Part shown: positions 45,001 through 52,478 of the stretch, one piece after another | How positions within the stretch are numbered: the stretch's first letter is position 1 | Layout of the letters: each line of letters starts with the position of its first letter | Assembly: GCF_001305595.1 (NCBI RefSeq) | Contig: NZ_CP012405.1 | Coordinates: 355,501 to 419,500 of the forward strand | Length of the DNA: 64,000 nt | From: Azospirillum thiophilum | GTDB lineage: Bacteria; Pseudomonadota; Alphaproteobacteria; Azospirillales; Azospirillaceae | Direction: 5' to 3' | Translations under genes and position numbers: made by a program | The notes under the pieces: model-generated | What the model was told of the DNA's origin: nothing | The model's input: only the letters and a program-made list of their open reading frames with translations | The model's database searches: none

Positions 45001-45102
45001 TCCGCCACCGGCGGCGGAGGAGGACGCCTGGCGGAGCGGACCCCGGTCGACCTGTCCCGGATCGACAAGGTGCGCCGCTTCCCCCGCGGCCTGCGGCGCT
45101 GA
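42082..45102 (+). CDS. Catalase-like domain fused to LodA-type (CTQ) amino-acid oxidase
   Basis: 1006 residues from the ATG at 42082 (GGAG 9 nt before); ATG 42073 is an alternative. Residues ~30-330 look like a catalase-core family domain: KLHGTVGG with a candidate distal His at ~56, WVRFSSDTG, GIGLKVWGVDG, and QNFPVFFVDD. From ~residue 354 the sequence is LodA-like: VIHPAIGVARIGNAPDGYFVGPE, HDDVSDGPVDATV, HPGCEMTWP with Cys773, and WMAVPWQTDTASC with Trp835, 62 residues on. LodA builds its cysteine tryptophylquinone from a Cys and a Trp spaced similarly. LodA-type oxidases deaminate amino acids with release of H2O2 and NH3. No signal peptide is seen. A LodB-like gene follows. Confidence 0.8.
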   Translation: MTADTPDHGSDKPPPCFDCATDATRRLDEMFIGMVQMKRLALGQKPAERAVFRKLHGTVGGRLVMNPDRPEALRVGVFAKDELPAWVRFSSDTGPTSPDLNSTLGIGLKVWGVDGVNALGEAGDVADFIMQNFPVFFVDDAQAMCEFTYAGVVLNDYPGYLAKHPKTNAILNRMSAQVDGSVLTTQYWAILPFAFGPDRYAKYSLVPEAPPPGHPAVNVPTDDKNYLATDLTDRLSENEYRFTFMLQVVPKSAGYPLDKATEEWPTDQYPYQPVATLILPKQDVCARGQADYGQELAFNIWRTPVEQTPQGSIAAVRKLVYDHGAAVRHQANGQPLEQPTRPRGEAPPPPVDDCIVKAVIHPAIGVARIGNAPDGYFVGPEVSNPKPEIVDGTRTDNPYRDAEGRLLPQAARFRIYGVNAMGRIVRELTGEDGKADITWKVHLANKKSAWYAFQLALDIPEASAVDPSTLRNPTVTNKDREALVLDAGEHEIRVGHGKQSRKMVAGKFMHQGEPVRLGRMWCETDGRLLVTGGRGRSASYNGTKAITFGNNEGWHDDVSDGPVDATVTLNGVELPVTPAWIVVAPPNYGPQQKSVRTMWDLMRDVAIQAGTLPKPTRPSFTYDIYPVFERMTGLQWVNAGFAAGFGWRSANDFTSPDWIARLNDRSLANQETRRVLKNAFRHDAVDSWSPTPWPWVYGDAMNIPPAETPRQYTSLTQTQLAMLDQWVAGDFDDDWGKVPVYTEFDQVPLERQGEVLTKAALDFCLADAFHPGCEMTWPVRAATMYMEPFRFAHAPKGWVEPGMGAILSSDTVTIPNGPLYGQLPGGITRWMAVPWQTDTASCRSGYSADYDPYVPTFWPARVPNEVLTRENYEIVIDAAQPAQVRLAAFANRAAWVAPLGTTSYTDQINNMIHHFDHLGVVEVNPGPTDEEGARLFPPLIGVEDQHTPIPDAGDTVDAKAVRARHHTMKSDAPSATGGGGGRLAERTPVDLSRIDKVRRFPRGLRR

Positions 45103-45134
45103 CCGCAGGGGCGCAGGTGGCCGGAGCGGGTGCG

Positions 45135-46259
45135 ATGGAGGCGGGGGCCATAGAGGCGGATGCGGTCGTAATCGGCGCCGGGCCGGCCGGCGCCGCCTTC
45201 GCCCTCAATCTGGCGCCGCTGCGCCGGGTCCTGGTGCTGGACCGGCAGGACGCCCCCGCAGTCCGCATCGGCGAATCCCTCGCCCCGGCCGCCCGCCGGC
45301 TGCTGGCCGACATGGGGCTGTGGGACACCTTCCTGGCGGAAGGGCACGCCCCCTGCCACGGCGGCCGATCGGTCTGGGGCGGTCCGGATCCGGTCCTGTC
45401 CGACAGCCTGCGCGACCTCGACGGGCCGGGCTGGCACCTCGACCGCGGGCGCTTCGACGGCTGGCTGCGCCGGGTCGCGGTTTCGCGCGGGGCGGCACTG
45501 CTGGTGCCGGCCCGGCTGAAGGCAGTCTCCCCCGCCGATCCCGGCGAATCCGCCGGCAGGCGGGACGGCTGGCTACTGGAGGTGGAGGCGGCAGGCCGCC
45601 GCATTCCGGTGCGCACCCGCCTGCTGGTCGATGCCGGCGGGCGCGGCTCGCCGCTCGCCAGGCGGCTGGGCGCGCGGCGGACGGTGTCCGACCGGCTGGT
45701 CTGCGGCTGGCTGCATGGGCGGGACGCCCCCGGTCCCCGCCCCGGCCTGACCCGGATCGAGGCGGAACCGGACGGCTGGTGGTACAGCGCGCCGCTACCG
45801 GAGGGCCGCCGGGTGGTCGCCTTCCACACCGACGCCGACCTGCCGGCCGCAGCCGACGCCCGCGACGCCGACGCCCTGATGCGGCGCCTGGCCAGCCGTC
45901 CCTTCCTGTCGGAGGCGATGCGTGCCGACGGCTTCGAACCTGCAGGGGCGGCCGGATTCTGCGCCGCCCACAGCACCACGCTGTCACCCGGATCGGGGGA
46001 CGGCTGGCTGGCGGTCGGCGATGCCGCCCTGGGCTTCGATCCGCTGTCGTCGCAGGGGATCCTCAATGCGCTCTACACCGGGCTGGCGGCGGCGGAGGCG
46101 GCGGACCGCCACCTGTCGGGCGATGCCGGCGCCCTGCCCGGCTACGGCGCCGGGCTGCTGCCGGTCCGCGACGCCTACCGCAGCCATCTGCGGGCATGGT
46201 ACGGGCTGGAACGGCGCTGGGCCGACCGGCCGTTCTGGAGCCGCCGGCTGGCGGCGTGA
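45135..46259 (+). CDS. LodB-like FAD-dependent protein (CTQ-maturation flavoprotein)
   Basis: 374 residues from the ATG at 45135 (GGAG 7 nt upstream); a GTG at 45117 is an alternative. The N-terminal dinucleotide fold VVIGAGPAGAAFALNL is followed by RIGESLAPAARRLLADMGLW, and GDAALGFDPLSSQGILNALYTG near residue 300 is the second FAD motif, as in the flavin-dependent halogenase/geranylgeranyl-reductase family to which LodB belongs. In Marinomonas and Pseudoalteromonas, LodB or GoxB is needed to form the CTQ cofactor of its partner. Position 33 nt after the fusion gene fits that role. Stop is convergent with the lone receiver gene. Confidence 0.82.
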   Translation: MEAGAIEADAVVIGAGPAGAAFALNLAPLRRVLVLDRQDAPAVRIGESLAPAARRLLADMGLWDTFLAEGHAPCHGGRSVWGGPDPVLSDSLRDLDGPGWHLDRGRFDGWLRRVAVSRGAALLVPARLKAVSPADPGESAGRRDGWLLEVEAAGRRIPVRTRLLVDAGGRGSPLARRLGARRTVSDRLVCGWLHGRDAPGPRPGLTRIEAEPDGWWYSAPLPEGRRVVAFHTDADLPAAADARDADALMRRLASRPFLSEAMRADGFEPAGAAGFCAAHSTTLSPGSGDGWLAVGDAALGFDPLSSQGILNALYTGLAAAEAADRHLSGDAGALPGYGAGLLPVRDAYRSHLRAWYGLERRWADRPFWSRRLAA

Positions 46260-46275
46260 GGAGGCGCGGCGCGCA

Positions 46276-46650
46276 TCAGCGCCCGGCGATCGCGGCGTTC
46301 AGGGAATCGATCAGGATATGGTCGTCGACCGGCTTGCCCAGCAGGTCGCGGGCGCCGCCGCCCAGCGCCCGCGACCGCGTCGCGGCGTCGGCATAGGAGG
46401 TCATGAACAGGATCGGCGGCCGGACGCCGCCGGCGGCGTTCAGCCGCTCCTGCAACTCCAGGCCGGACAGGCCTGGCATCCGCACGTCGAGGATGATGCA
46501 GGCGATGTCAGCACGGTCGGCACGGGCGAGGAAATCCTCGGCCGATCCGAAGGGCTGGCAGCGGAAACCGGCCGATTTCAGCAGATCGTCGAGCGCCTCG
46601 CGGATCGCCTCGTCGTCGTCGACCACCGCTATCAGGGGTTCATGGGACAA
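46276..46650 (-). CDS. Single-domain response regulator (FixJ-type receiver)
   Basis: 124 residues, receiver only. Acidic triad AVVDDDEAIREAL, phospho-acceptor Asp in IILDVRMPGLSGLELQERL near residue 55, ILFMTSYAD, and GKPVDDHIL with Lys. No output domain. It is 120 nt downstream of the FixJ-like regulator and could compete for phosphate from the kinase at 47427 or signal through protein contact. Confidence 0.87.
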   Translation of the reverse strand: MSHEPLIAVVDDDEAIREALDDLLKSAGFRCQPFGSAEDFLARADRADIACIILDVRMPGLSGLELQERLNAAGGVRPPILFMTSYADAATRSRALGGGARDLLGKPVDDHILIDSLNAAIAGR

Positions 46651-46731
46651 TTTCTCGATGCCTCGACCGAATGGCGGCGCCGGTCCTCGGCGTCACATGC
46701 ATCCTATCCGGACGGGGCAGGCGGGAGATAG

Positions 46732-46747
46732 CCACACCTAGGTCTAG
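46732..46747. promoter_or_regulatory. CTAGACC-type 7-2-7 element upstream of the lone receiver
   Basis: On the minus strand CTAGACC, two bases, GGTGTGG, 82 bp upstream of the receiver start at 46650. Its left half is identical to the perfect palindrome at 53636-53653. The 7-2-7 layout is that of NarL/FixJ-type sites, although some TetR regulators use similar TAGACC arms. Confidence 0.4.
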
Positions 46748-46770
46748 CGAAAACCGGGGCGCCCGTGCCG

Positions 46771-47430
46771 TCAGCCGCCCGCCTCCAGCATCTCGACCTT
46801 ACGGACGAGATCGGCGACGGAGCGCACCTGCATCTTCCGCATCACCTTGCCGCGGTGCAGCTTCACCGTGACCTCGCTGATGCCGAGATCGCCGGCGATC
46901 TGCTTGTTCAGCCGGCCCTTGACCACGGCCGCCATCACCTCGCGCTCACGCGGGGTCAGGGAGGCGGCGAGCGATGCCACGCCGTCGGTGACGGCCCGGT
47001 CGCGCCGGCGGGCGCGGTCCTTGGCGATGGCGGCCTCCACCGCGTCGAGCATGTCCTGGTCGCGGAAGGGCTTGATCAGGAAATCCTCCGCCCCGGCCTT
47101 CATGGCGCGGACCGACATCGGCACGTCGGCGAAACCGGTCATGAAGACGATGGGAAGCGCGATGCCCAGGCTTTCCAGCCGGGCCTGGAACTCCAGCCCG
47201 CCCAGGCCGGGAAGCCGGACGTCGAGAACAAGGCAGCCGGGCCGGTCGGGCACCGCCGCGTCCAGCAGTTCGGCCGTCGTGCCGAAGCTCAGGCCTTCGA
47301 TGCCGACGGACCGCAGCAGATCGACCAGCGCCTCGCGCATGCCCTCGTCGTCGTCGACGACGAGAACGAGCGGAACGTCGTCAGCCGGGAACGGAGCCGG
47401 CAACGGGGCGGGGGTCGGCATGGCGGTCAA
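46771..47430 (-). CDS. FixJ-type response regulator with LuxR HTH
   Basis: 219 residues. Receiver with LVLVVDDDEGMREALVDLL, Asp in LVLDVRLPGLGGLEFQ near residue 70, and IVFMTGFADVPMSVRAMKAGAEDFLIKPF, the FixJ/TodT-type alpha4-beta5 face. The C-terminal HTH is SLTPREREVMAAVVKGRLNKQIAGDLGISEVTVKLHRGKVMRKM. It overlaps the kinase stop by 4 nt and is its cognate regulator. The targets may include sites like 46732 and 53636. Confidence 0.9.
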   Translation of the reverse strand: MTAMPTPAPLPAPFPADDVPLVLVVDDDEGMREALVDLLRSVGIEGLSFGTTAELLDAAVPDRPGCLVLDVRLPGLGGLEFQARLESLGIALPIVFMTGFADVPMSVRAMKAGAEDFLIKPFRDQDMLDAVEAAIAKDRARRRDRAVTDGVASLAASLTPREREVMAAVVKGRLNKQIAGDLGISEVTVKLHRGKVMRKMQVRSVADLVRKVEMLEAGG

Positions 47431-49073
47431 TCCTCCTGTGCTGCGGGCAGTGTGGCGGCGGCGGTTGGGGACGGAACAGGGGACGGTGGCAGCGCGGCGG
47501 CGGGAATCGTGAATTCGAACACCGCCCCGCCATCCTCATGGTTGCGTGCGGTCAGCGTACCGCCGCAGGATTCGACGGTCGAGCGGCAGATGGCCAGCCC
47601 CATGCCCATGCCGTCCGGCCGGGTGGTGAAGAACGGGTCGAACAGCCGGGCGCGATGCTCCTCGGCAATGCCGGTACCGCGGTCGCGCACCGATACCCGC
47701 ACCTGCGCGGGATCGGGGCTGTCCACGGAGACCGTCAATTCCCGCTGGGCGGTCCCCGCCCCCATCTCGGCCCCCGTCTCGGCCATGGCGTGCAGGCCGT
47801 TGGCGATCAGATTGATCAGCACCTGCTGCAAGCCGACCCGGCTGGCCCGTACCGGCGGGACGCCGTCGGCGAAATCGGTCGTCAGGGTGGCGCCGCCCGC
47901 CGACAGCTCGCGCTCCAGCAGCTGCGCCGCCTCCTCCACCAGTTGGCGCAGGTCGATGATCTCGTCGCGATCGGCGTCCTTGACCAGCATGCCGCGCGTC
48001 CGTTGCACGATCTCGCCGGCCCGCTTGCTGTCGCGAACCATGCGCTCCACCGCCTTGGACGCGGTGTCGATGTCGGGAGGATCGCGGCGCAGCCAGCGCA
48101 GGCAGGCCTGCGCGTTCAGGACGATGGCGCCCAGCGGCTGGTTCAGCTCGTGCGCGATGGAGGCGGACAGGGCGCCCAGGGTGGCGGCCCGCGCGGCGCG
48201 GGCAAGCTCGGCCTGGGCCGCCAGCAGCGCCTCCTGCGTCCGTTCGCGCTGGGTGATATCGACCACGCCGACCACCACCTGATCGAAGCCGATCCCGTCA
48301 TCGGGCAGCCTGATGCCGAGCAGCACCGTCAGGACACGGCCATCGGCGGCGATCAGGCGGGCCCGCCCCTCGAACCGGTCCTTCCCCTCATGGATGGCCA
48401 GCAGGGCGTCCAGTATCGCCGGATCCTCCGCCGGCAGGAAGCGTTCGAGCGGACCCAGAACCTCCGCCCGGTCGGCGGCGCCCAGCAGTTCCAGCGTCGC
48501 GTCGTTGACGTTGGTGGTGACGACCAGCGACGCCATCCCGCGCGCCCAGCCGGGATTGGCCTGGGCATGGGCGGCGAGATCCGTCACGCCCACGGCCCGC
48601 AAGGCGTCCAGCGCGTCCTTGACCCCGGTGAAATCCTGCTCCCACAGCGAAAAGCGCGCCTGTTCGAACATGCTGCGGTAGCGCTTCTCGCTGCGCGCCA
48701 ACGCCCCGTTGGCCCGGACCAGCAGCGCACGGGACAGATGGTCGCGCACCAGAAGGGCGGTGGTGATCAGGATCGCCGCCAGCGACACGCCGCAGCGCAA
48801 TGCCGACTGCACGTCCATGTCGTGCCAATGGGACAGGAGAAAGGACAGCACCGCCAGCACCGCGCAGCCGGCGCCGACCCGGACGATGCCCGCACGCGGC
48901 AGCGCGTTGGCGGCCAGCATCAGGACCAGGACATAGAGCACGGCGATCGCGCTCTCGATGTCGGTGAAGGTGTCGACGGCGAAGACCGTCAGGCCGAGCA
49001 GGAACGCCAGGGCGCCGAACCGCAACTCGTTCCGCCGCCGGGACTCCGGCGACGCGCCATAGCCTGCAACCAT
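47427..49073 (-). CDS. FixL-like PAS sensor histidine kinase
   Basis: 548 residues from the ATG at 49073. Four membrane helices lie in residues ~20-130 (LAFLLGLTVFAVDTF, AIAVLYVLVLMLAANAL, CAVLAVLSFLLSHW, VSLAAILITTALLV). A PAS/PAC region ~145-285 ends VVGVVDITQRERTQEALLAAQAELA. HisKA is LGALSASIAHELNQPLGAIVLNAQACLRWL with His ~309. HATPase: LINLIANGLHAM, DRGTGI, GMGMGLAICRSTVE. The Ala/Pro-rich tail is ordinary. The PAS domain shows no heme-binding signature I can name, so the signal is unknown. Confidence 0.88.
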   Translation of the reverse strand: MVAGYGASPESRRRNELRFGALAFLLGLTVFAVDTFTDIESAIAVLYVLVLMLAANALPRAGIVRVGAGCAVLAVLSFLLSHWHDMDVQSALRCGVSLAAILITTALLVRDHLSRALLVRANGALARSEKRYRSMFEQARFSLWEQDFTGVKDALDALRAVGVTDLAAHAQANPGWARGMASLVVTTNVNDATLELLGAADRAEVLGPLERFLPAEDPAILDALLAIHEGKDRFEGRARLIAADGRVLTVLLGIRLPDDGIGFDQVVVGVVDITQRERTQEALLAAQAELARAARAATLGALSASIAHELNQPLGAIVLNAQACLRWLRRDPPDIDTASKAVERMVRDSKRAGEIVQRTRGMLVKDADRDEIIDLRQLVEEAAQLLERELSAGGATLTTDFADGVPPVRASRVGLQQVLINLIANGLHAMAETGAEMGAGTAQRELTVSVDSPDPAQVRVSVRDRGTGIAEEHRARLFDPFFTTRPDGMGMGLAICRSTVESCGGTLTARNHEDGGAVFEFTIPAAALPPSPVPSPTAAATLPAAQED

Positions 49074-49344
49074 GTGCCCGCCCCCACACCCTTGCGGCTT
49101 GCCGCCCTGCTTCGGACAGCCTAGAGGACGGCCGCCCGCGCTTCTTGAAGGATCTGTCGCTGTTTTGGACGATCTGGACCGGCTTCCGCCAGTCATACCT
49201 TGGTTTAGCTGTCCACGGCCGACACCGGGCCTTTACTTCGCCGCCGGCCGGCTTCATCGTCGGACCGGGTTCCAGGGCAGCGGCGATCCACGGAAACGCC
49301 CCCGGGACACGAACAGCCCGAGCCCGAACAGCAGGAGAAGCGGA

Positions 49345-49653
49345 ATGAGCCTTCCACCGAACGACCAGGTCCAGCTCGTCGCCTACCTCGTCGCCACGGA
49401 GGGCGAGGGACAGGCACTGGCCAACGCCATCGCCGACATAGTCCCGGCGGTGCTGGAAGAGCCGGGCTGCCTGGGCTATGCCGCACATGTCGCCCGCGAC
49501 GTCCCCGATACCGTCGTGATGTACGAGGTGTGGGAGAGTCGCGCCGCGTTCGATGCCCATTTGGCCGGGGCCAATTTCGCCAGCCTTTCCGTTCTGTTCA
49601 AGACGCTGTTGAGCGAGCCGCCGCGGATCGACCTGCTGCGCCGGATCGCCTGA
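49345..49653 (+). CDS. Antibiotic biosynthesis monooxygenase (ABM) family protein
   Basis: 102 residues from the ATG at 49345 (AGGAGAAGCGGA before it). The ferredoxin-like ABM fold shows as VQLVAYLVATEGEGQALANAIADIVPAVLEEPGCLGYAAHV, then VVMYEVWESRAAFDAHLAGANF. The family includes quinone monooxygenases (YgiN) and heme-degrading enzymes. The Cys-Leu-Gly-Tyr segment is usual for the YgiN-like group. Convergent with the TetR gene at 49672. Confidence 0.82.
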   Translation: MSLPPNDQVQLVAYLVATEGEGQALANAIADIVPAVLEEPGCLGYAAHVARDVPDTVVMYEVWESRAAFDAHLAGANFASLSVLFKTLLSEPPRIDLLRRIA

Positions 49654-49671
49654 AACCACGTCCGGCCCCGC

Positions 49672-50253
49672 TCAGGCGCGGTCCGCGTCCGGCGCCGCGA
49701 AGGCCGTGCGCGCCGCGTCCAGGATTTCTTCCGACAGCGCGGGATCGTCGACGGCGCGGGCCAGGATCAGGGCGCCGACCATGCCCGACAGGGTCGCCAG
49801 CGCCGCCTTGCGACGCGCCGCGGCGGACCGGCCGGGCACCAGCCGGTCCAGCAGCTCGATGAAGGGACGCAGCCCGGCGGTGAAGGCCCGGCGCGCCGTA
49901 CCGCCTTGCCGCGCCGCATCGACGCCCAGCGCCGCGATCGGACAGCCGCCGGCCGGATTGTCGCGATGGGCCGGCGTCAGATAGGCGGTGACGAGCGCCG
50001 ACAGCCCATCGTCGCCGGCCACAACCCTGCCCTCCCAGCGTTGCGCCGATGCGGCCATCGCCCCGGCGCAGGCTTCGGCCGCCAGATCGTCCTTGGAGGC
50101 GAAATGGCCGTAGAAGCCGCCATGGGTCAGGCCGGCCTCCTTCATCAGGTCGGCGACGCCGATGCCGTTGAACCCGCGTTCGCGGAACAGCGCCCCGGCG
50201 ACCTCGACGATCCGGCGCCGGTTCTCCGCCGCCTGTTCCTTGCTCACCCGCAT
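49672..50253 (-). CDS. TetR/AcrR family regulator
   Basis: 193 residues. N-terminal HTH: RRRIVEVAGALFRERGFNGIGVADLMKEAGLTHGGFYGHFASKDDLAAEAC at ~12-60. The C-terminal domain has the TetR_C segment GGCPIAALGVDAARQG with the Cys seen in some redox- or electrophile-sensing members. It is divergent from the second TetR gene at 50500, with a near-palindrome between. The likely target is itself and a nearby gene such as the ABM monooxygenase or a more remote one. Confidence 0.87.
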   Translation of the reverse strand: MRVSKEQAAENRRRIVEVAGALFRERGFNGIGVADLMKEAGLTHGGFYGHFASKDDLAAEACAGAMAASAQRWEGRVVAGDDGLSALVTAYLTPAHRDNPAGGCPIAALGVDAARQGGTARRAFTAGLRPFIELLDRLVPGRSAAARRKAALATLSGMVGALILARAVDDPALSEEILDAARTAFAAPDADRA

Positions 50254-50319
50254 GGCTCACCCCCGCTGGACGGACGCGCACCGGAGCCGCCCCCGTCGGG
50301 ATTTCATCGGCCGATTATA

Positions 50320-50331
50320 TGATGATCGTCA
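50320..50331. promoter_or_regulatory. Near-palindrome between two divergent TetR genes
   Basis: TGATGATCGTCA is symmetrical except for one base pair and lies in an AT-rich stretch 67 bp upstream of the TetR start at 50253. It is a candidate autoregulatory operator. The other part of the gap (50332-50499) holds the promoter of the gene at 50500. Confidence 0.35.
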
Positions 50332-50499
50332 TTATTTTTTCAATTGGGACTGCCGGCCCCGGCCCCACCGCATGCGGCATTGGCCGGGCAGGCAGGCTCC
50401 TGCGGCATGTGTGCATCGCAGCGAAATCCCTTGACCGCGATCATGGCCGGGTTATGTTTTAGATCATTCGATACAAAACGGCGGGGCGGAGGGGCGACG

Positions 50500-51102
50500 A
50501 TGGCGCGACCGCGGAAATTCGACGAGACGGCGGTGCTGGACGCGGCGGTCGACCGCTTCTGGACGCAGGGCTACGAGGCGACCTCGACCCGCGAGCTGGC
50601 CGAGAGCATGCGGATGACGCTTGCCAGCATCCACAACGCCTTCGGCGACAAGCGGGCGCTGTTCCGCCGCGCGCTGGAGCATTACCTGGACGGCTCGCTG
50701 CGCGCGCGCATCCTGCGGCACGAGGCCCTGGCCTCTCCCGGCCTCGCCATCGCCGGCTTCCTGCGGGAGAGCATCGAACGGTCGCTGGGCGACGGTTGCC
50801 GGCGCGGCTGCCTGCTGGTCAACTCGGCGCTGGAGGTCACGCCGGCCGACCCGGACATGCGAGCCTTCCTCGACGCCGAGCTGTCGACCATCGAAGGCTT
50901 CTTCCGCCGCTGCATCGTCAAGGGGCAGCAGAGCGGCGACATCCCCGGCCGGATCGATCCCGACGACGGCGCCCGCCTGCTGTTCTCCAGCCTGCTCGGT
51001 ATCCGCGTCCTCGCCCGCATCCGCCCCGAACGCGACCTGCTGGAGGGGGCGGCCCGCGCCGCCCTGGCCAGCCTCGGGCTGCCGGCGATGCCGGATCCGT
51101 GA
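50500..51102 (+). CDS. TetR/AcrR family regulator (NemR/YdhM-like HTH)
   Basis: 200 residues from the ATG at 50500 (GGAGGGGCGACG before it). HTH: KFDETAVLDAAVDRFWTQGYEATSTRELAESMRMTLASIHNAFGDKRALFRRALEHYL at ~6-60. The C-domain contains GCRRGCLLVNSALE, with two Cys close together and a third in FRRCIVKGQQSGDI, a pattern common in TetR proteins answering reactive electrophiles. It is followed 99 nt later by an MFS exporter on the same strand, its probable target. Confidence 0.86.
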   Translation: MARPRKFDETAVLDAAVDRFWTQGYEATSTRELAESMRMTLASIHNAFGDKRALFRRALEHYLDGSLRARILRHEALASPGLAIAGFLRESIERSLGDGCRRGCLLVNSALEVTPADPDMRAFLDAELSTIEGFFRRCIVKGQQSGDIPGRIDPDDGARLLFSSLLGIRVLARIRPERDLLEGAARAALASLGLPAMPDP

Positions 51103-51201
51103 GTCCCGGATCCCTGATCCGCCGCCGACACCCTTCCTTCCCAAATCCCCATCCCCGAAGGCGGGCCGCGAGCGCGGCTCCGTCAACAGCAAGGCACGAC
51201 C

Positions 51202-52449
51202 ATGGGCAGAGCAACAGCAGCTGCGGCGCCGGATCGCCGCCCCGATCCCCGCGACGACCGCCTGGACGGGGCCGCCTGGATGGCGACGCTCGCCGGCATG
51301 GCGGGAAGCCTCGTCGCCATCGGGCTGGCGCGCTTCGCCTATACCCCGCTGGTCCCGTCGCTGATCCAGGCGCACTGGTTCTCCGCCGGCGACGCGGTGA
51401 CGCTGGGGGCGGCGAATTTCGCCGGCTATCTGGCGGGCGCCCTGCTCGGCCGGCCGATGGCGGGGCTGCTGCCCAGCCGGACGCTGCTGCGCCTGCTGAT
51501 GCTGGCGGCCTCCGTCGCCTTCATCGCCTGCGCCTACCCGATCTCGACCGGCTGGTTCTTCGCCTGGCGCTTCCTGTCGGGTCTTGCCGGCGGCGCCATC
51601 ATGGTGCTGGTCGCGACCTCGATCCTGCCCCACATCCCGGCATCCCGCCGCGGCTTCGCCAGCGGCATGATCTTCCTCGGCATCGGCCTGGGCATCGCCG
51701 CCTCGGGCACCGCGGTGCCGGCGCTGATGCGGCTGGGGCTGCACGAGACGTGGCTCGGGCTGGGCGGGCTGTCGCTGCTGCTGACCGCCCTATCCTGGTT
51801 CGGCTGGCCGCCGTCGGCACCGCCGCAGGGCATCGCCGCCCCGCCGGTGGAGCACGCCCCGCGGCATGAGGGCGGCGTGCTGCGCGTCCTCTATGCCGAA
51901 TATGCGCTGAACGCGCTGGGGCTTGTACCGGTCATGCTGCTGCTGGTCGATTATGTCGCCCGCGGCCTGCATCACGGCGCCGACGTCGGCGCCCTGTACT
52001 GGGTGCTGTACGGCGTGGCGTCGGTGGCCGGGCCGGTCGCCGCGGGAACGCTGGCCGACCGGATCGGCTACGCCACCGCCTACCGCATCGCCCTGCTGCT
52101 CCAGGCGGTGGCGGTGGTCACGCTGGCGACCAGCGGCCATCCGCTGGCGGTCGGCGCCGCGACGGTGGTCATCGGCGCCCTCACGCCGGGCGTGGTTCCC
52201 CTGGTGCTCGGCCGCATCCACGAGCTGCTGCCGCATACCCATACCGAGCAGCGCGCGGCCTGGAGCCGGGCGACCACGGCCTTCGCCCTGTTCCAGGCGC
52301 TGGGCGGCTACGGCTATTCCTACCTCTTCGCCCATAGCGGCGAGAGCTACTCGACCGTCTTCCTGTGCGGCGCCGCCGCCCTGGCCGTGGCGCTGGGCAT
52401 CGACAGCCTCGCCAACAGCCGCCACCGCCGCCGCGCGGGCGCCGGCTGA
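51202..52449 (+). CDS. YbfB/YjiJ family MFS transporter
   Basis: 415 residues, 12 predicted helices. The N-terminal signature LAGMAGSLVAIGLARFAYTPLVPSLI and NFAGYLAGALLGRPMAG are characteristic of the YbfB/YjiJ MFS family; a central loop is at residues ~205-225. Substrate unknown; an efflux role under the TetR gene at 50500 is plausible. Convergent with the AraC gene (29 nt between stops). Confidence 0.85.
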   Translation: MGRATAAAAPDRRPDPRDDRLDGAAWMATLAGMAGSLVAIGLARFAYTPLVPSLIQAHWFSAGDAVTLGAANFAGYLAGALLGRPMAGLLPSRTLLRLLMLAASVAFIACAYPISTGWFFAWRFLSGLAGGAIMVLVATSILPHIPASRRGFASGMIFLGIGLGIAASGTAVPALMRLGLHETWLGLGGLSLLLTALSWFGWPPSAPPQGIAAPPVEHAPRHEGGVLRVLYAEYALNALGLVPVMLLLVDYVARGLHHGADVGALYWVLYGVASVAGPVAAGTLADRIGYATAYRIALLLQAVAVVTLATSGHPLAVGAATVVIGALTPGVVPLVLGRIHELLPHTHTEQRAAWSRATTAFALFQALGGYGYSYLFAHSGESYSTVFLCGAAALAVALGIDSLANSRHRRRAGAG

Positions 52450-52478
52450 TCCCTCCCGGCCCCCTGATCCGGCCCCCC

